Shown here piece after piece: positions 1-13,327 of a stretch of 64,000 bases of DNA. The position numbers and the translations under genes were made by a program. The stretch's first letter is position 1. Each line of letters opens with the position of its first letter. Location: assembly GCA_022828595.1 (NCBI GenBank), contig JAKGHH010000003.1, positions 98,789,583 through 98,853,582 on the forward strand, read 5' to 3'. Below the pieces are notes generated by a model, which was given only the letters and a program-made list of their open reading frames with translations, made no database searches and was not told where the DNA came from. The DNA comes from Nelumbo lutea (taxonomy: Eukaryota; Streptophyta; Magnoliopsida; Proteales; Nelumbonaceae).

Positions 1-590
1 TCTTTATAGTTTAGACAAGTGTTAATACACACTCAATTAAATAAAAAGGATGGGATCCTTTAGAAAACCAGAGCACAAACCCCAGTATGCTTTTAAATGA
101 TTTTTTTTCAATAAAAATTATTTTTCAGTTTTCTTACCCTCTCCCAGTGAAACCATCTTTGATCATTTTTGCATATTAATCTTTGTTTCTTTCAACTCAC
201 AAAAACATTATTTACAGCATTGAATCAAGGCATATTCACAATTGTTGGAGGGAGGAGATATATATTACAAGGTAAGCCCTTTAATCAGCAACAATATTCC
301 TGATTCACCATGGTGGTGTGAAATCAGAATCCAACAAACTCGAGATGATAGTGTGAGAATCACCCTCAATAAAACTGATGGCATGCCAAATTTCTGAGGC
401 AAATGGATAGGATATAGGGCTGCATTGGCTTCAATTTCTAGGGGATATACCCAAAGGTAACTTGATAGCTCTACCAAAACAGAATTTACCATTGGAATCT
501 CTAGGTGAAAAAAAAAATAAAATAAAACTGCACTACTATTATAGCCATTCAAAGATCCATCAAAGTTCAACTTTAGGGTGGAGGAAGTGT
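1..590. other. intergenic, no gene seen
   Basis: AT-rich sequence. The longest open stretch is on the minus strand at 265-570 and has no recognisable domain or coding character. I see no RNA gene or terminal repeat before the LTR copy that begins near 591. Confidence 0.5.
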
Positions 591-2630
591 TGAAAGGGCT
601 GATTTGTGACCAAAAAGGTCAAACCTTGTTGGGTTTGCAGGTATAAATTTTAAATCTTTTATCAGCCCAATAAAGAAGAATTCAAAATCTCATGGAGAAA
701 CAATTTTCTCCTAGGTTTGATCTAGGTTTAGATTATCAAATTTGATGTCAATGATGAGTTGGGGTTGTACCTGATATGGTTGTCACAAATTGCAACTCCC
801 AAAGTGGTAATTCACCCCAAAATTCAAGTGTGAATCGGGCCCAAGAACTGAAGATGGCGTAACTTTAATCCAAGAATTCAATTTAGCAAGTTGGTGTGAA
901 TCAATGTACACTCCAAAAGCCTCCTTTGTGTGCAGCTATTAATCAATGTTTTCAACCCACTATTTGGCATGGTTGGTTAAACCGCTTAAACCGCTTAAAC
1001 CATCACCTAATCAAGATTTTGGGTCTGATTTTAGTAAAACCCAAAAAGATGGTCAAAAACCATTGACTTGTTCAAAAAACATCCAATCCGAATGGTTGGA
1101 CCATTGACTCATTCGACCCGGTGACTAGGTAATAGGTTGCACACTAAATGTGTATGGTTGAACCAGTAAATTGTGATCCATGACTCGGAGGCAAAATTGG
1201 TTCGAACTGCAGGTCAATTTTTTTAAAAAAAATATTGCTATTAATGACCTGAGTATTATGTTTTTTTGTTGAAAAACTCAAACAAAAAAGAGAGAAAAGT
1301 CCCCCCTTAGATCCTTGGTCGAACTAGGGTTTGGAGACACGAGAATATGCGATAATCTCTTTCAAAATTCTTTCTTACTCTATCTCATATAGAGATGGAA
1401 AGTCATAATCCTACTAGGAGTTTCAAAATCTGATTTCTAACTTAATTAGAAGTTCTCTAATTTGAAAACCCTCATAACCATACTAGAAATAAGAAAAATA
1501 CGAGCCCATATCAAATTTGACTCATATAGCCCAATTATCCATTTGTTTAGTCAAACTAGTCTTTAATGTGAATTTGACCAATCACTCAATCATTTAAAGT
1601 CACATATTTATCTGACCCATCAAACACATATATTGTATGGCATGGGACCTACTAAGTCCTTACACTAATGCATATGGGTTTTGCCTATATAAAGAACCAT
1701 ATGTGCTGAATTCACTAGATATACCTAACGAACCTCCTACCCAATCTTATTGGACTTAGAATAGGCTTGACACTTTAACATAAATGGACTTTGGTTTCAA
1801 CCAACTTATGAAGCCCAAAACCAATGAATTAGTATGAGAAAGAAGCTTATCAGGTTTCGGTCCAAAAGACTTTTGCTTTTAAACTCTCAACCAAGGACTT
1901 ATTCCCTAATTGTGAAATGCAATGTCACACTCTTTGCTTAAATGGATACCAAGATTAAAACCTTTTGCAAATATTTTCATAAAAAAAATTATTTATAAAT
2001 ATACATACACTTTGCAAATTAATCTCAAAACACTTTGAAATTCACTATTAACAGTTTTAGATTTCCACCAAAGAGATAAAGAGTAATATTCTCTTTGTCT
2101 AACAAAGTGGTCAATGTTATTTTTATCACAATGATCACCCACTCAAGTGATATTCCAAATTGCTCCAACATACCTAAGTACTTGACCCTTAGATGAATTC
2201 ATTGTTTGATATACCGAAAGCAACACAGTCTAACACTTATGGTAGTACCATTACTAAGCCTGAAGTTAATTGTAAGTTTTATTTTTTCCCATTTGTCTCC
2301 AAGGTCTATGGCATAAATAGAAATGGTCCATATCCAGTGTTTTAACAAACACCCACTGATTACACCTTGGGTATAACCTATTAGTTGAAACAAACTACTT
2401 CACTAATTTGACAACACATCAATAGTGGCCTTGGCATGATCAACTCTCCGAGTTCATCAAACAATTGGGAACATTCTAAACTAACAGTTATGTCATATAT
2501 GTTTAGTTTAACAGGTAATACATAGAAATATACCAAACACGCATGAAATAATAATGATTTGAATTTATATTAGTAACAAATGTCAAAATACATCAATTTA
2601 ATCGAAGCTAAGGGCATACACTGTCTAATA
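591..2630 (-). repeat. old LTR, copy A of the 1.8-2.0 kb LTR family
   Basis: The segment is collinear with copies B (10775-12727) and C (42651-44442). Shared landmarks in order are the start TGAAAG, a 'gtatggca/cgtggGACC' block near 1633, a block near 1745-1800 matching the 'gggcccaac' area, 'attaaaacc.tttgcaaa' near 1955, 'tttccacca.agaga' near 2062, 'cacccactca' near 2138, and the end 'aagggcatac.ctgtctaa' near 2610-2630. The terminal CA of the family is mutated to TA. No primer-binding site adjoins it and no clear target duplication flanks it, so it is probably an old solo LTR or truncated element. A foreign insert rich in 'aaaccgctt' and 'ggttga' motifs lies at about 940-1215. Orientation is inferred from copy B. 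Confidence 0.7.
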
Positions 2631-2659
2631 AGAATGAGGCTTAGTCTAGCAATTGGTGC

Positions 2660-4034
2660 TAGAATTTGAGGTCCAATATTTTTCATTGAAAAATACGCTA
2701 CTATATATGAATGAATTTTATCACTTTGTAAGTTAGTAGCAAATACCAGCGAAAAAGGGTGAAATAACCAATATTCAATCATTGTCTTACAATGGGCCTT
2801 CCAAATAGCCCACATGATAATTACCCCCTATGCCAAAATGGACAAGTGAGTCAATTGTCTAGGATCATCCAACAAGTATTACTGACGCAACCAATCATAA
2901 AAATTAACCATGATCTAGATATTAATCCACTTAAATAGACAACCTTAAGGCAAACCAAATGCTTTAAATCACTGGACTAGTAAAAAACATATGATAAATA
3001 TCATTTTCCACTAGCCCACACAATTGACATACATGATCAATTTTATGTGAATGTTAAGCAAAAGATTTAGCAACAAGTGGGATAGGACACCTCCATAAGA
3101 AGAAATGTACTCTAGACAAAGCAAATACTTAATCAACCAAAAAGATTCTATATGATATCACTGAAGGCATAGAGTAATGATGACAACCGTAAGAGAGTTC
3201 TCTGTAGGTTGAAGAAGTAATCAAATGACCATGAGGAGTATGTCTCAAAATCAAAACATCATCCACCTGTTGGGAATTCAAAGGAAGATGAATAGAAGAA
3301 ACTATATTGACCATTAGGTCCAAAAAATAATCAATAAGTTGATATCATATAGCATCCAAGAGTTAGAATTTTGATCAATAAAAATTGTTACATGTAAAGA
3401 CGAAGCATTGCTATTGAAAGTTGATGAGAAAGTTTTTGGGGACTCACCGAAAGACAACCAAGGGCCATTGTAACAACTGATTGACTAGTTATTACCAACA
3501 ATCAAATGATATCTTTGCCTTAAAACAGAATGACATTTAAGCATGCTAGCCAAGTATAAGATGTTTAAGACCAAGAAAGACAATTGAAAATTTTTTATTA
3601 CCATGTAAATACTTGATGCAAATATTTGAGCCTATAATTTATGACCATCAATCAAAAAGTTTCATAATATGGGTCATATTCAAAAGCCTAAAATCCCTAA
3701 AGTCCAATGCTCATTGTGATTTAGGCACAAAGAAAGAAGCCTAATTTTCAAGATAGATGTGTTAACCATCATCCAAATAACCCTATCATAACTTTCTTAT
3801 GAGAGAAGTCAGTTGATTACAATATACATTTGCAAATTTAATGAACATGACATAGGTAGGTAAGGGGAGAATTGTACTTTGAATTAACATTGATTGACCA
3901 ACATGAGATACAAATTTCCTTTTCCAACTCTCTAGTTTGGTTTTGACTTTATCCATAACTCTCTTAGCATCACCTTTACAACCTAAAAATTTGTGAAAGT
4001 GACAACCAAAGTGCACTTCTTTGCCAATCATCAT
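2660..4034 (-). pseudogene. LINE (L1-type) 3' ORF2 remnant
   Basis: On the minus strand the stretch 4034-3786 encodes a fragment resembling the region after the reverse-transcriptase core of plant L1 LINEs (key words VKTKLESWKRKFVS, GQSMLIQSTILPLPTYVM). Further downstream (3323-3129) a fragment resembles the zinc-binding RT domain ('DVLILRHTPHGHLITSSTYREL'-like spacing), and at 2815-2570 'MWAIWKAHCKTM' matches the usual 'WxIWKxRN' word. These are in the correct 5'-to-3' order but in different frames with stops between them. This is a dead fragment, truncated at the 5' end, lying beside LTR copy A. Family assignment rests on word similarity alone. Confidence 0.65.
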
Positions 4035-4099
4035 TTATCTCTAAGAAGGCAGTTATTCTATTGTAACATAGGTGATGGGCATTACTACTAAAAAATTAT

Positions 4100-7000
4100 T
4101 TGAGTTTGTTATTTAATTCAATAAAATGATACTTAAATATTGTTGGCCTTCTTCTCCCTTCACTGCCAAACACAAAATAGGAAAATAGTGGCACTTCCCT
4201 CTTTCATGTTCTTTGTAAAATATAGAGGTGAAACTTTTCCTCTATATTTTTTTTGGATGATTGATCAGTTTTTTTTTTCTTAGAATACGAAAAGATGATA
4301 ATTTTCATAGTTCTAAGATTTGAGATAATTAGTGCAAAATAAAAGAAATTGAGAGATCAAAGGAATTTACAATAAAAAAAAACAAATCTTATAATGAGAA
4401 AATCTCTTTGAAGACAAAGAACTAAACCTAGAACACCAACAACAAAAAAAAAATTGATATCACATTTAATAAGCGAATGAAAATTGTAAATAAATGATTA
4501 AAATATTATAAAAAAAAAGAAAAAGAAAAAGCTGAAAGATAATGGTGATTATCTTAGGAAATTATGTATGTCAGTGAATACATGGGTTCATTTAGGGCAT
4601 GCTTGACAATTATAGTCACTTTAAGTAGAAAACAATAATAGATCAATGCCACATAAGCATGGTTGATATAGTTTTCAAAAAACAAAAATAACTATCACAT
4701 CAACAAAATTGTATGTTTTTGTTTAAAAATAAAAAATAAAACCAATATTGTTGTCCAATACCCCCTAAAAAAGTTGTTTGATTAAAGTCATTTATGTTTA
4801 TAACCTAAAAAACAATTATGCATTGAAAATCAAAAAGGAGTTAAAAGATGAAATACTGAATTGACGTTCTCCTTAGTAGGCATTACTGCTCACAATGCTT
4901 GCGGGTGATGTGATAATAATTTGTCCTACATTCTATGGTGAAAAATATCATGTTGCATTACCTATTCTTATATTATTTATAACATTTCCACATTTAAAGC
5001 AAGATTCTTGCAACAATGTCTAGCTAGAAAACAATGACGACAATATTTGCATGATTTACAAACACAAATCATAACAGAAAAAAATTATACTATGTAAAAA
5101 TTGCACTGCTCCATGGCACATAAATTATCATTTCATTCAACCTGAAAGTCTGAAATCATGCATCAATGTTTAGAGTGGGTAGATATACCAACGGTATTTG
5201 AAAATATGATTTCAAATATTCGAAAATATGATTTCAAATTTAACATTCGAAATAATTGAATCAAATTTGGATAATAAAAATATTTTAATTAGTTGAATTC
5301 AGATATGACCTAATTCAATTCATTAAATATCCAAAATTTGATGGGTTATATAATTCATATATATAATATAAAAAATATTTAAATATTTTAAGTAATTCAT
5401 ATATCCAATATTTGAATTATATAAGTAATTTATATACTTTATATAAACAACATCTATTAATTACTTCAAAGAATTAATCTATTGAATTCAAAACAAATTG
5501 AATATTTGAATGTCTGGTTGAATTCAAATTTGAATATTAATATTCAATATCTATTAAATATAGAATTGGATTTGGATATCAAAATTTTTAATCAAATTCA
5601 AATTAGAATATTGACTAATTCCATTTAAATTCAATTAATTTATACTCCTAACAATGAGAATGTATCGATTGTTGTTTCTAAATGCTAATACGTTAAAAAC
5701 CAATCATTAAAAATTTAGTTGCACTTAAAAAAGATTTAGTGATTGTAGTTAGATGATTAAAATTGATGAATTGCTAATTAAGCAAATGATAGCAAAGAGA
5801 TAAAAGGATATGATCTATAGAATAGCTACAGTCATGCATAATCTTGATCAATAAAAGTGCATGACAAAGGTAAAGAGTTGAGAAAGTGATATATTTGTCA
5901 ATGGAAGCCTTAATTGTTATTTTTGTATGTAATTGACTTATCAACCATTATGGTGAGTGATTTACTTTCAGTCATATTCTATATGCAATTAGTTTGATGG
6001 ATGAGAAATTTCTTCTATTTTAATCATATAGGACATGCAAACTACTTCAATCAATTAGCAATTAATGCATTATATATATAATTAATCAAAACAATTAAAA
6101 ATTTACCAATTAAGTACTCAAATCAAGTATCAATTAATGCATAATACACTATTAATCAATACATAATAATGAATCAATCCATATAGCACATTGATTATAT
6201 AATATTTTTGTGAAATTAAATAATATGATTAGTCAATCTATATAGCACATGGTTTTGAAATATTTATCTACATTGTAATTGGAATAGCTTTCAATATACA
6301 CTTTAATTCCAACAACACTTTATTAATAACCTAGTGTAGTATATTATCATTGGTCCCACAATTTGTTGAACAACTATTGCATTTAAGTAATTTATTTCTA
6401 AATAAGATGAAAGATCTTTAAATTGTGGATTTATTAATAATGATCATTAATAATTTATTTTGAGAAGGCAATCAAGTTTTGGATCTAATCTTATTAAATA
6501 ATATTGATTATTGTCTTAGTTTCATGTCAAAATGACCATCAACACGAAGTTTTGATTCATTTGTTTTCTCATTTTCCACTATATTCATATTTTCTCTAAC
6601 TTTCTTTTTCATATCTTAATTATTTACATTAAAAAAAGATAATTATCAAAGGTTATATCGAAATTATTTATAAACTTATTGATTTTACATTTTATATTTT
6701 CTCATAGATAATAAATTATGCAATAAGGTAATTTATTTTCCAAACCATCACTATAATCAGTATGAGACTTTGATTATTTTAACAACACTGAACTAAAGTT
6801 CAAAATATTGATACACATTAATATGCCAGAATGGGTGTATCAATACTTTGCATTTTGTGCTTCTTATTTTTTTTAATTTTTTTTCAAAATTTTATAAGGA
6901 TTGGATTTTATAAATCTTACCACTAGTTACATCAAATTTTAAAAATATCTATTATTTTTCATATTAGGGCAAAACCGTTATAATACAATATATTTGATAT

Positions 7001-9780
7001 GCCCTAATGCATGACAAGATTTTCAAACTTTGCACCAAACTAAATTGCTTTGAATTTTAAAATTTTTATTTATCATTTAATTAAGCATCTAAATAAATCT
7101 CCTAATTCAATAGGCTAATCACATTTCAAAAAATCCAATAAAAAAATAATTAGATAATATTGACATTTGATAATTTTACAATTGTCCATAGAAATTCTAT
7201 ATATGATAAGTATACATTAAAGTTCTATATATTATAATATGATATAAGTATACTATATTATATAATATAACATGTAAAATTTTATAATTTAGTATTTTAA
7301 TATTGTTCTAATATGTAAAATATAAAATGGTTTCATTATATTTGAAGTTCAATAAATGTTATACCACCATTAACACTAATCTAATAAGTTAATAATTTGA
7401 TGCATAATTGTTTATTATAATTCATTCTAATATTTAAAAAATGACAATTAATATTAATGCATTTATTGCATTGTGCAACCAAATACATGATTGATTGAAT
7501 GTGATCGTAAATATATGTTATTAAATATGAAAGTATACTTTATTAAATGTAAACAAATGAAAACTAAATAAACTTTAATGTGATTGGTTAAGATTCAGAT
7601 TTAACATATAATCAATATTAATAAATACATCATAGTTAAACTCTTAAAAAAGACATCATTATTGTATAATGCAGATATATATTTCCAAACTTTTAAAATT
7701 TAAAAATTCAATCACTATGGTAAAACATTAGAAAATATATATATTAAAAAAATAAAATTATTTAATTCAAAATTATGTTTTTTGACAAATACTTAAACCT
7801 TTTATATAATTTGACATTTATAAAAATATATCTTTGTATCTCAAATAATATTTTGAAATTTAAAAATAATGTTTTTACATTCTTTTACCTTCTCATATTG
7901 TACATATACTATATAAATGTGCTTAAATTAGTTCTTAATAATAAATTAGAAAAAAAAAGAAAATAACAATGAGATATTAAAAAAATATTAAAGAAATATT
8001 AATCATCTCTTACAACACTATTTTTTCAACCAAATACACTTTTTTCAACAATATTGAATTACTTTTACATATATAAATTTCTCTTTATAAAGTTTGAGAA
8101 TGTGGTTATTTGTTATAATTATTTTCTTATATTTAGAAAAAGACAATATTAATGATGCATTGGTTACATTATGCAATAAAAAACATAATTGATTAAATGT
8201 AATGGTAAATACACATTATTAAGCATGAAAATAAATTTTATAAAATATGAACCAATGACAACTATGCAAAATTTAATGTAATTGGTTGATATATGGATTT
8301 AATGTACAACTAATAATAGTAAATATATTATAGTTGAACTGTTGGAAATGTAACATTTCAATATAATACCGAATTTATTTCTAAATATTTTAATATTTAA
8401 ATATTTAAATATTAAGGGAATGTTGACAATGTAGGATTAAAAAAAGATAACAATGGGATATTAAGTGAATATTAACAATTTCTTATAATACTATTTTTTC
8501 AACTTTTTATAATTTCAATAATAACTCTCATTTTCCACATATTCAAGTTTTTATTTATAAAATTTTACGGGTAACAATTATAAAGCTATGAAAATTTGTC
8601 AATAAGAGTTGCTCTTTAAAAAAGACATATAAGGATTGATTATGTGTATGCTTTATATAGTAATTATGAAGAATATTATGAGTATTTATACTTCTAATGC
8701 TCCGCTATTATAAAGCAATGTGTATATTTGTTTCTCTGATAAACCTCATTATATTTTATTATTTTGAAATACAATAATGAAATATTTAATTGTATATGCT
8801 ATTCAACCTCATTATATTTTATTGTTTATTATTTTGCTTTATTGGAATATTTGAAAAGTAACGTATGCAACTACCATCTTTGATAAACCTTTTGAACCTT
8901 ATCTTATTTTTGGAATTATTAATACTTAAAATAATTGATTTTTCTTGAATTATCATAGAAGAAAACTATTTTACTAATATGATTATTGTTATATTAAATT
9001 GAAGAACTTGTATATGCATGTATAATTTATACATAAGAACTAAAATCTACATTTAATTCAAAAGCTTAAGTTATTAGATTGTAGACCAATAATTATATAT
9101 AAATTACCTATACCTCTCATTTCTTTCTAATTTGTGAATATATTTCATACACTCATATTTGTATCCCATATAAGTTATTTGTACTTTTTGAATGAAAATT
9201 ATTTTCATATTGCCAAGCTTTATGTAAGTCAATAAAGAAACTTTTACTTATGACTATAAGACAGCTAATTATGAGAATACATTCATATGGGTTGAGTTAT
9301 CATGGGAAATTACTTATTAGTAAAGCTATGAGAGTTACTATGTGCATTGGTTAATATTTATATCTAACTGAAATTTCAGTTCTAATACTGTTGTATATCG
9401 ATTCACAAAAAATAGGGAGTTTGTACACATGCATATGATTTGAACACAAGAGTTGGACACCACTTTTAATCTAAAAGCTTAAATCACTTTTAATTTAAAA
9501 GATTAAGTTATTATATTTTAAATCAATCTTTGTATATAAGTCCCTGACACCTCTCATTTCTTTCTAATATGGGATTGCATTTCACACACTCACATGTGCA
9601 TTATAACAACTATTTCCTATTTTCTAATCCACTTATTTTTTATGAAAAGATTTCATTACCACAAACTTATGTGATAAATTTTAATAGAACTTTTATTAGT
9701 CAATTTGTCAGAATAGGTTATGTTTTCTTTGTAATTAATAAGGTGAATTAATTATTACTTAAGCTATAAACATCTAAGTG
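4100..9780. other. 5.7 kb AT-rich gene-free stretch
   Basis: I see no gene here. The longest reading frames (7775-7966 and 9569-9751, plus strand) are low-complexity Leu/Ile/Tyr/Asn strings expected from AT-rich DNA. The stretch at about 5165-5640 is built from interleaved 'gaattcaaattTGAATAT' type words, which suggests a decayed AT-rich transposon. A diverged direct repeat of about 0.7 kb period lies at about 7410-8600 and is listed separately. No tRNA-like or TIR structure was recognised. Confidence 0.6.
7410..8600. repeat. diverged direct repeat, two units about 0.7 kb apart
   Basis: Unit 1 (about 7410-8080) and unit 2 (about 8115-8600) share ordered blocks. 'gacaattaatattaatgcat' near 7443 matches 'gacaatattaatgatgcatt' near 8142. 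'gtaaatatatgttattaa' near 7508 matches 'gtaaatacacattattaa' near 8204. 'aacaatgagatattaa' near 7965 matches 'aacaatgggatattaa' near 8449. 'cactattttttcaac' near 8017 matches 'tactattttttcaac' near 8489. Unit 2 is shorter because of internal deletions. It may be a tandem duplication or two parts of one old element. Confidence 0.6.
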
Positions 9781-9782
9781 AT

Positions 9783-9808
9783 CACGGGCCAAGTACTTAT
9801 GGCCCGTG
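9783..9808. repeat. perfect 9-bp inverted repeat
   Basis: CACGGGCCA and TGGCCCGTG face each other across an 8-nt spacer. It sits exactly where the AT-rich block ends and the interior of the truncated LTR element begins, so it may mark an insertion or deletion junction. Confidence 0.6.
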
Positions 9809-10760
9809 GTCGCAGCACATCAAACATCCAAACATCACATGTAAAGGAGGAATTGATCCAATCAATTAATTGCTGTAAAGCCCATTCAACGGCCCATTTA
9901 AAAAACCAAGTCATTAACGATTAATGTCCACTAGGTGTATGGGCTGAATCGCAGATAGCAGTTCGGCCCATACAGCTTATCTCACAATAATGGGCTTTTG
10001 CAGTTTTAACCCTTTAAAACTGGGCTTTACAGGTGGGCCGAATTAATCCCTGTAATTGAACATCAGATTTGGAACAAAAGTGTGAGACAATTGGACTGAG
10101 AACAGCCCCTTTCGAAACCCAGATTCGGTCCAAACAGTTTTGGTCCAATCTAGTCCGAAATGGTCCAAAACTGATTTTCAATTCAAGAATTAATTATTGA
10201 ATGATCTGAAATTAATAGTTTTGATTTTTAGCAAACACAAAACAATTATGGACTGTTCGCACCACCTGCAAAACAGAGGTTAATCACAAGGGTTGCAGTT
10301 TCATAAACTGCAAATCGCAGAAAACGATTTCTCCATCTGCAAATCTCCAGCGCCGCCATCTTCTTCCATCTTCTTTAATCAAGAAAAATAACAGAAATCC
10401 TATTTCTATTAATTACATTCTTGATCAAATCCTATACATTCAGTCTAAAATAAAAAAAAATTATTTACAGACCGAATTGAATGAAATAAATAAATAGAAA
10501 AGAAAAAGGGTGCGCAGACCATCTGCGCTAAAACTGCACTGCGATCTCCAGGTTTGAACAGTCCATTAAATCAAAATAAATAAAGAACAATTCCAAATAA
10601 ATTTTGGATTTAATAGAAATTAATTTCAGATCAATCGCCCTTAACAAGAAACAGTTTCTTGAAAAAAAGAAGACAATCTGCGCAATCTTGAAAGAACACC
10701 TTCTATCCATCTGCGCAGGGTCAGAATCTGATTTTCTTTTGGTTCAAGATTCGAACCTGT

Positions 10761-10773
10761 GGCTCTGATACCA
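10761..10773 (-). other. primer-binding site of LTR element B
   Basis: The plus strand reads GGCTCTGATACCA, the complement of TGGTATCAGAGCC, the common plant retrotransposon primer-binding site for initiator Met tRNA. It lies one base inside the LTR end. Confidence 0.8.
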
Positions 10774-10774
10774 T

Positions 10775-12727
10775 TGAAAGAATGGTAGGATCCATCTAAT
10801 GGACGCCATAAAGGTTGCGGAATGGGTGGGCGAATTTCAAAAATTTCCTACCTTCTCCCAACTGGGAATCATATTCCCTGAATTTAGAATACAATATTCA
10901 AGGATCTACTTGAACCCTAATCAAACCAGATCTGTACCAAAAGATAAATGGGAGGATTATACCTGATCCGGAGAAGCAGTATCTCCCAAAGTTGGTGTTC
11001 ACGCCCAAAGAAAGCTCCAAGATCTGTCCCTGCTGAAGATGACACAGCTGTGGATGGAACAGAACCAGCAGGGTGCGTCCTACACATTGGATCCTTCACA
11101 AGAATCCCCTGGGTGTACTAAACACTGAATTCTTTCAGTCTTTCTTGCAAGACTGATGTCAAGAACTGGTTTCTTGACTTTCCTTTCTGCAAAGATCAAA
11201 TCTTGCAACAATGCAGATGGCGGCGGCAGGAGGAGATTTCCAGAAACGAAAAGGCTGAACTGTTTTCTTTTCTGGAGAGAATGAGATCTAATTTCAATTC
11301 GCAGGAACCTTTCTTGCTTACCAGAACCTCTTGGATCGAAATCTGATTTCCCTCTCTTTGGTTCATTCGAAATCTCCTCTCTTTTCTTCTTGATTAAGAA
11401 ATCTCCTAATTAGGAGTTATCCCAATCCAAATCAGTATTTGGATAGGGGATAATCTTAATCCCTTTCCCAGATAGAGTTAGCTTACTCCTGATCTTATCA
11501 GGAGGTTACCAGATTCAAATCTGATTTGAATTTGGTCTCTAAGAGTGGATAAGGCTAAGAGCCCAATCCTTTTTGCTAACTTCTATCTCAAATTCGCCCC
11601 ATTGATGGGTGATCATATCAGCCCACTTCGAAATGGGCTTTTGGCCCATTAAGTATTCAGTGTTTAATTAGTTTCCAATCTGCTGCCCAGTTGGGCTTCT
11701 TTGTATGGCGTGGGACCCAAGCATTGATCTACACACCAGCCACATGGGTTCGGCCCAGCCTTTAATACAAGGCCCAGCCAAATTCACTGAAAATCTCAAT
11801 GAACCCCTTGAGTCCATCGTATGAACCCTATGGGCCCAACACTTACATTAAGTGGTCCCTGGGCCAAGCCATCTTATAAAAACCCAGGGACTGTGGGCTG
11901 GTGCAAGATTAGCCCATCAGGCATTATCCTAAATGGTCTTACACTTAACCTCTCAGCCCTTAATGATCAAGCACTGCCCGACAAGAGAGGACCTCTCCCT
12001 CGGCTGCAAGGAACAGTGCCGCACTCTCCTCTCACATGGATCCCGGGAATTAAAACCATTTGCAAACATTTTGAAACCGTACATATATATGTAAATATAT
12101 TAATTTTGCAAAAACAAAATTCCAACGATTGAAATCAACTGCCGGCAGTTTGGTTTCCATCAGAGAGAGTGCATTCCCGATCATTGCCCTTTGTCCGACA
12201 AAGTGGCTGATTCTGTCACTATGACCACCCACTCAGATGAATTCTCAAACTGCCCCAACATACCCAGGTTTTGATCCCCACTAAGGATCTCACTGATTGG
12301 CATATCAAAGGCAGCCTGATCCAACATCTAGTGAAGTGTCATAATCGAGTCTAAGGGTCAGGTGTAACTTTCCAGTTTTGCCCATCTATCTCCAAGGTCC
12401 AGGGCAAGACTGGAAATCTGGTCTGGTTCAAGGATTCAAGTAATCCCATGCTGTATGTGCCTCGGGTCTTACCCTGATGGCTGAGACAGGCCATCCCAAC
12501 ACTTGGTGGCACACCAGTATCAGCCTTGGCAGGATAAATCTCCCCAGACTTATCCAACGGCTTTGAACATTTAAAACTAACATGAGTCTCTACAAATGTC
12601 CAGTTTTAGGGTTTTACACAGAATTAAACCAAACAACATGAATCAAACATGCACTTTATTTATTTCCACTAAATAACAAAAGTACATCAAAATGATTGAA
12701 GCTAAGGGCATACAAAACTGTCTAACA
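10775..12727 (-). repeat. 5' LTR, copy B (1953 bp)
   Basis: It begins TG (TGAAAGAATGG) and ends CA (TCTAACA) on the plus strand, and aligns along its whole length with copies A and C. The primer-binding site next to 10775 fixes it as a 5' LTR read on the minus strand. It is longer than copy C (1792 bp). Repeated 'gggcc' and 'gcccat' words give it a higher GC content than its surroundings. Confidence 0.8.
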
Positions 12728-13090
12728 ATCCTAACCCCTAGAGGTGTAAGACGGGTCGTGCCTCTCACGGCCCGATACGATGGCATGCGAGCCGTGCTGG
12801 GCCAAGGGTTTCAAGCCTATGGGCTGGCATGACTACCCGACGGCTTGTGTGCTGGCCCAGCCCAACTGGTGGCTTGACCCATATATATTTATAGTTATAT
12901 ATTATATATATATTCATATATAATATATATAATATATAATATATTATAATTATATAATAATATATAATAAATAATATATTAATAAAATAAATAATTATAT
13001 ACATCAAAATTCATATAAAATAAAAATTTTTAAATTTTCTTTTTCAAATTTTTAAATAAACCCAAGACTGAATCTATAAATCAACCTGCC
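12728..13090. repeat. GC-rich/TA-rich composite repeat
   Basis: A GC-rich head (about 12736-12875, with 'ggcccgatacg', 'gtgctgggcc', 'gctggcccagccc') is followed by a TA-rich core (about 12884-13010). The layout resembles the repeat at 20672-21222. It looks like a non-autonomous DNA element, but I could not define matching terminal repeats. Confidence 0.4.
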
Positions 13091-13233
13091 TAGTGGCATG
13101 GCATCGCTCGACTTAAGCCGGGCAACCTCAAGCTGCGAGGCTGATCCCCAAAATATCGTAGGGGAGGGCGGTACAGCCCGCGAGAGCTCTGCCCACCTTT
13201 ATCACAGCCACAGATGCAGAACATCACCTCTGC

Positions 13234-13327
13234 ATATCCGGAGTCGTACAAAGGATGAAGTTATGTCGTGGACAGATTTCTCGCGGGCAAAGATATCCGG
13301 AGTCGTACAAAGGATGAAGTTATGTCG
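13234..13327 (+). repeat. 35-bp perfect direct duplication upstream of the UGT gene
   Basis: A 35-bp segment starting ATATCCGGAGTCGTAC occurs at 13234-13268 and again at 13293-13327, so the period is 59 bp. It ends about 174 bp before the TATA box of the UGT gene at 13576, within the likely promoter. Confidence 0.9.

Larger units (their letters stand above)
9783..12727 (-). mobile_element. truncated LTR retroelement (copy B): 5' LTR plus leader
   Basis: On the minus strand a full LTR (12727 to 10775) is followed directly by a Met-tRNA-type primer-binding site (complement of GGCTCTGATACCA at 10761-10773). About 1 kb of leader-like sequence then runs leftward to about 9783, where it stops. No gag or pol domain and no 3' LTR was found in this leader, so the element is either non-autonomous or cut off. 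The leader is less AT-rich than the DNA to its left. The longest minus-strand frame in it (10710-10528, 60 residues) has no recognisable domain. Confidence 0.65.

Noticed and set aside
9783..10760. Minus-strand 60-residue frame in the leader of LTR element B as a gene
   Set aside because: It is short, has no domain and sits where an untranslated leader is expected.
12765..13007. Minus-strand 80-residue frame rich in Ile and Tyr
   Set aside because: It translates a TA-rich repeat core.
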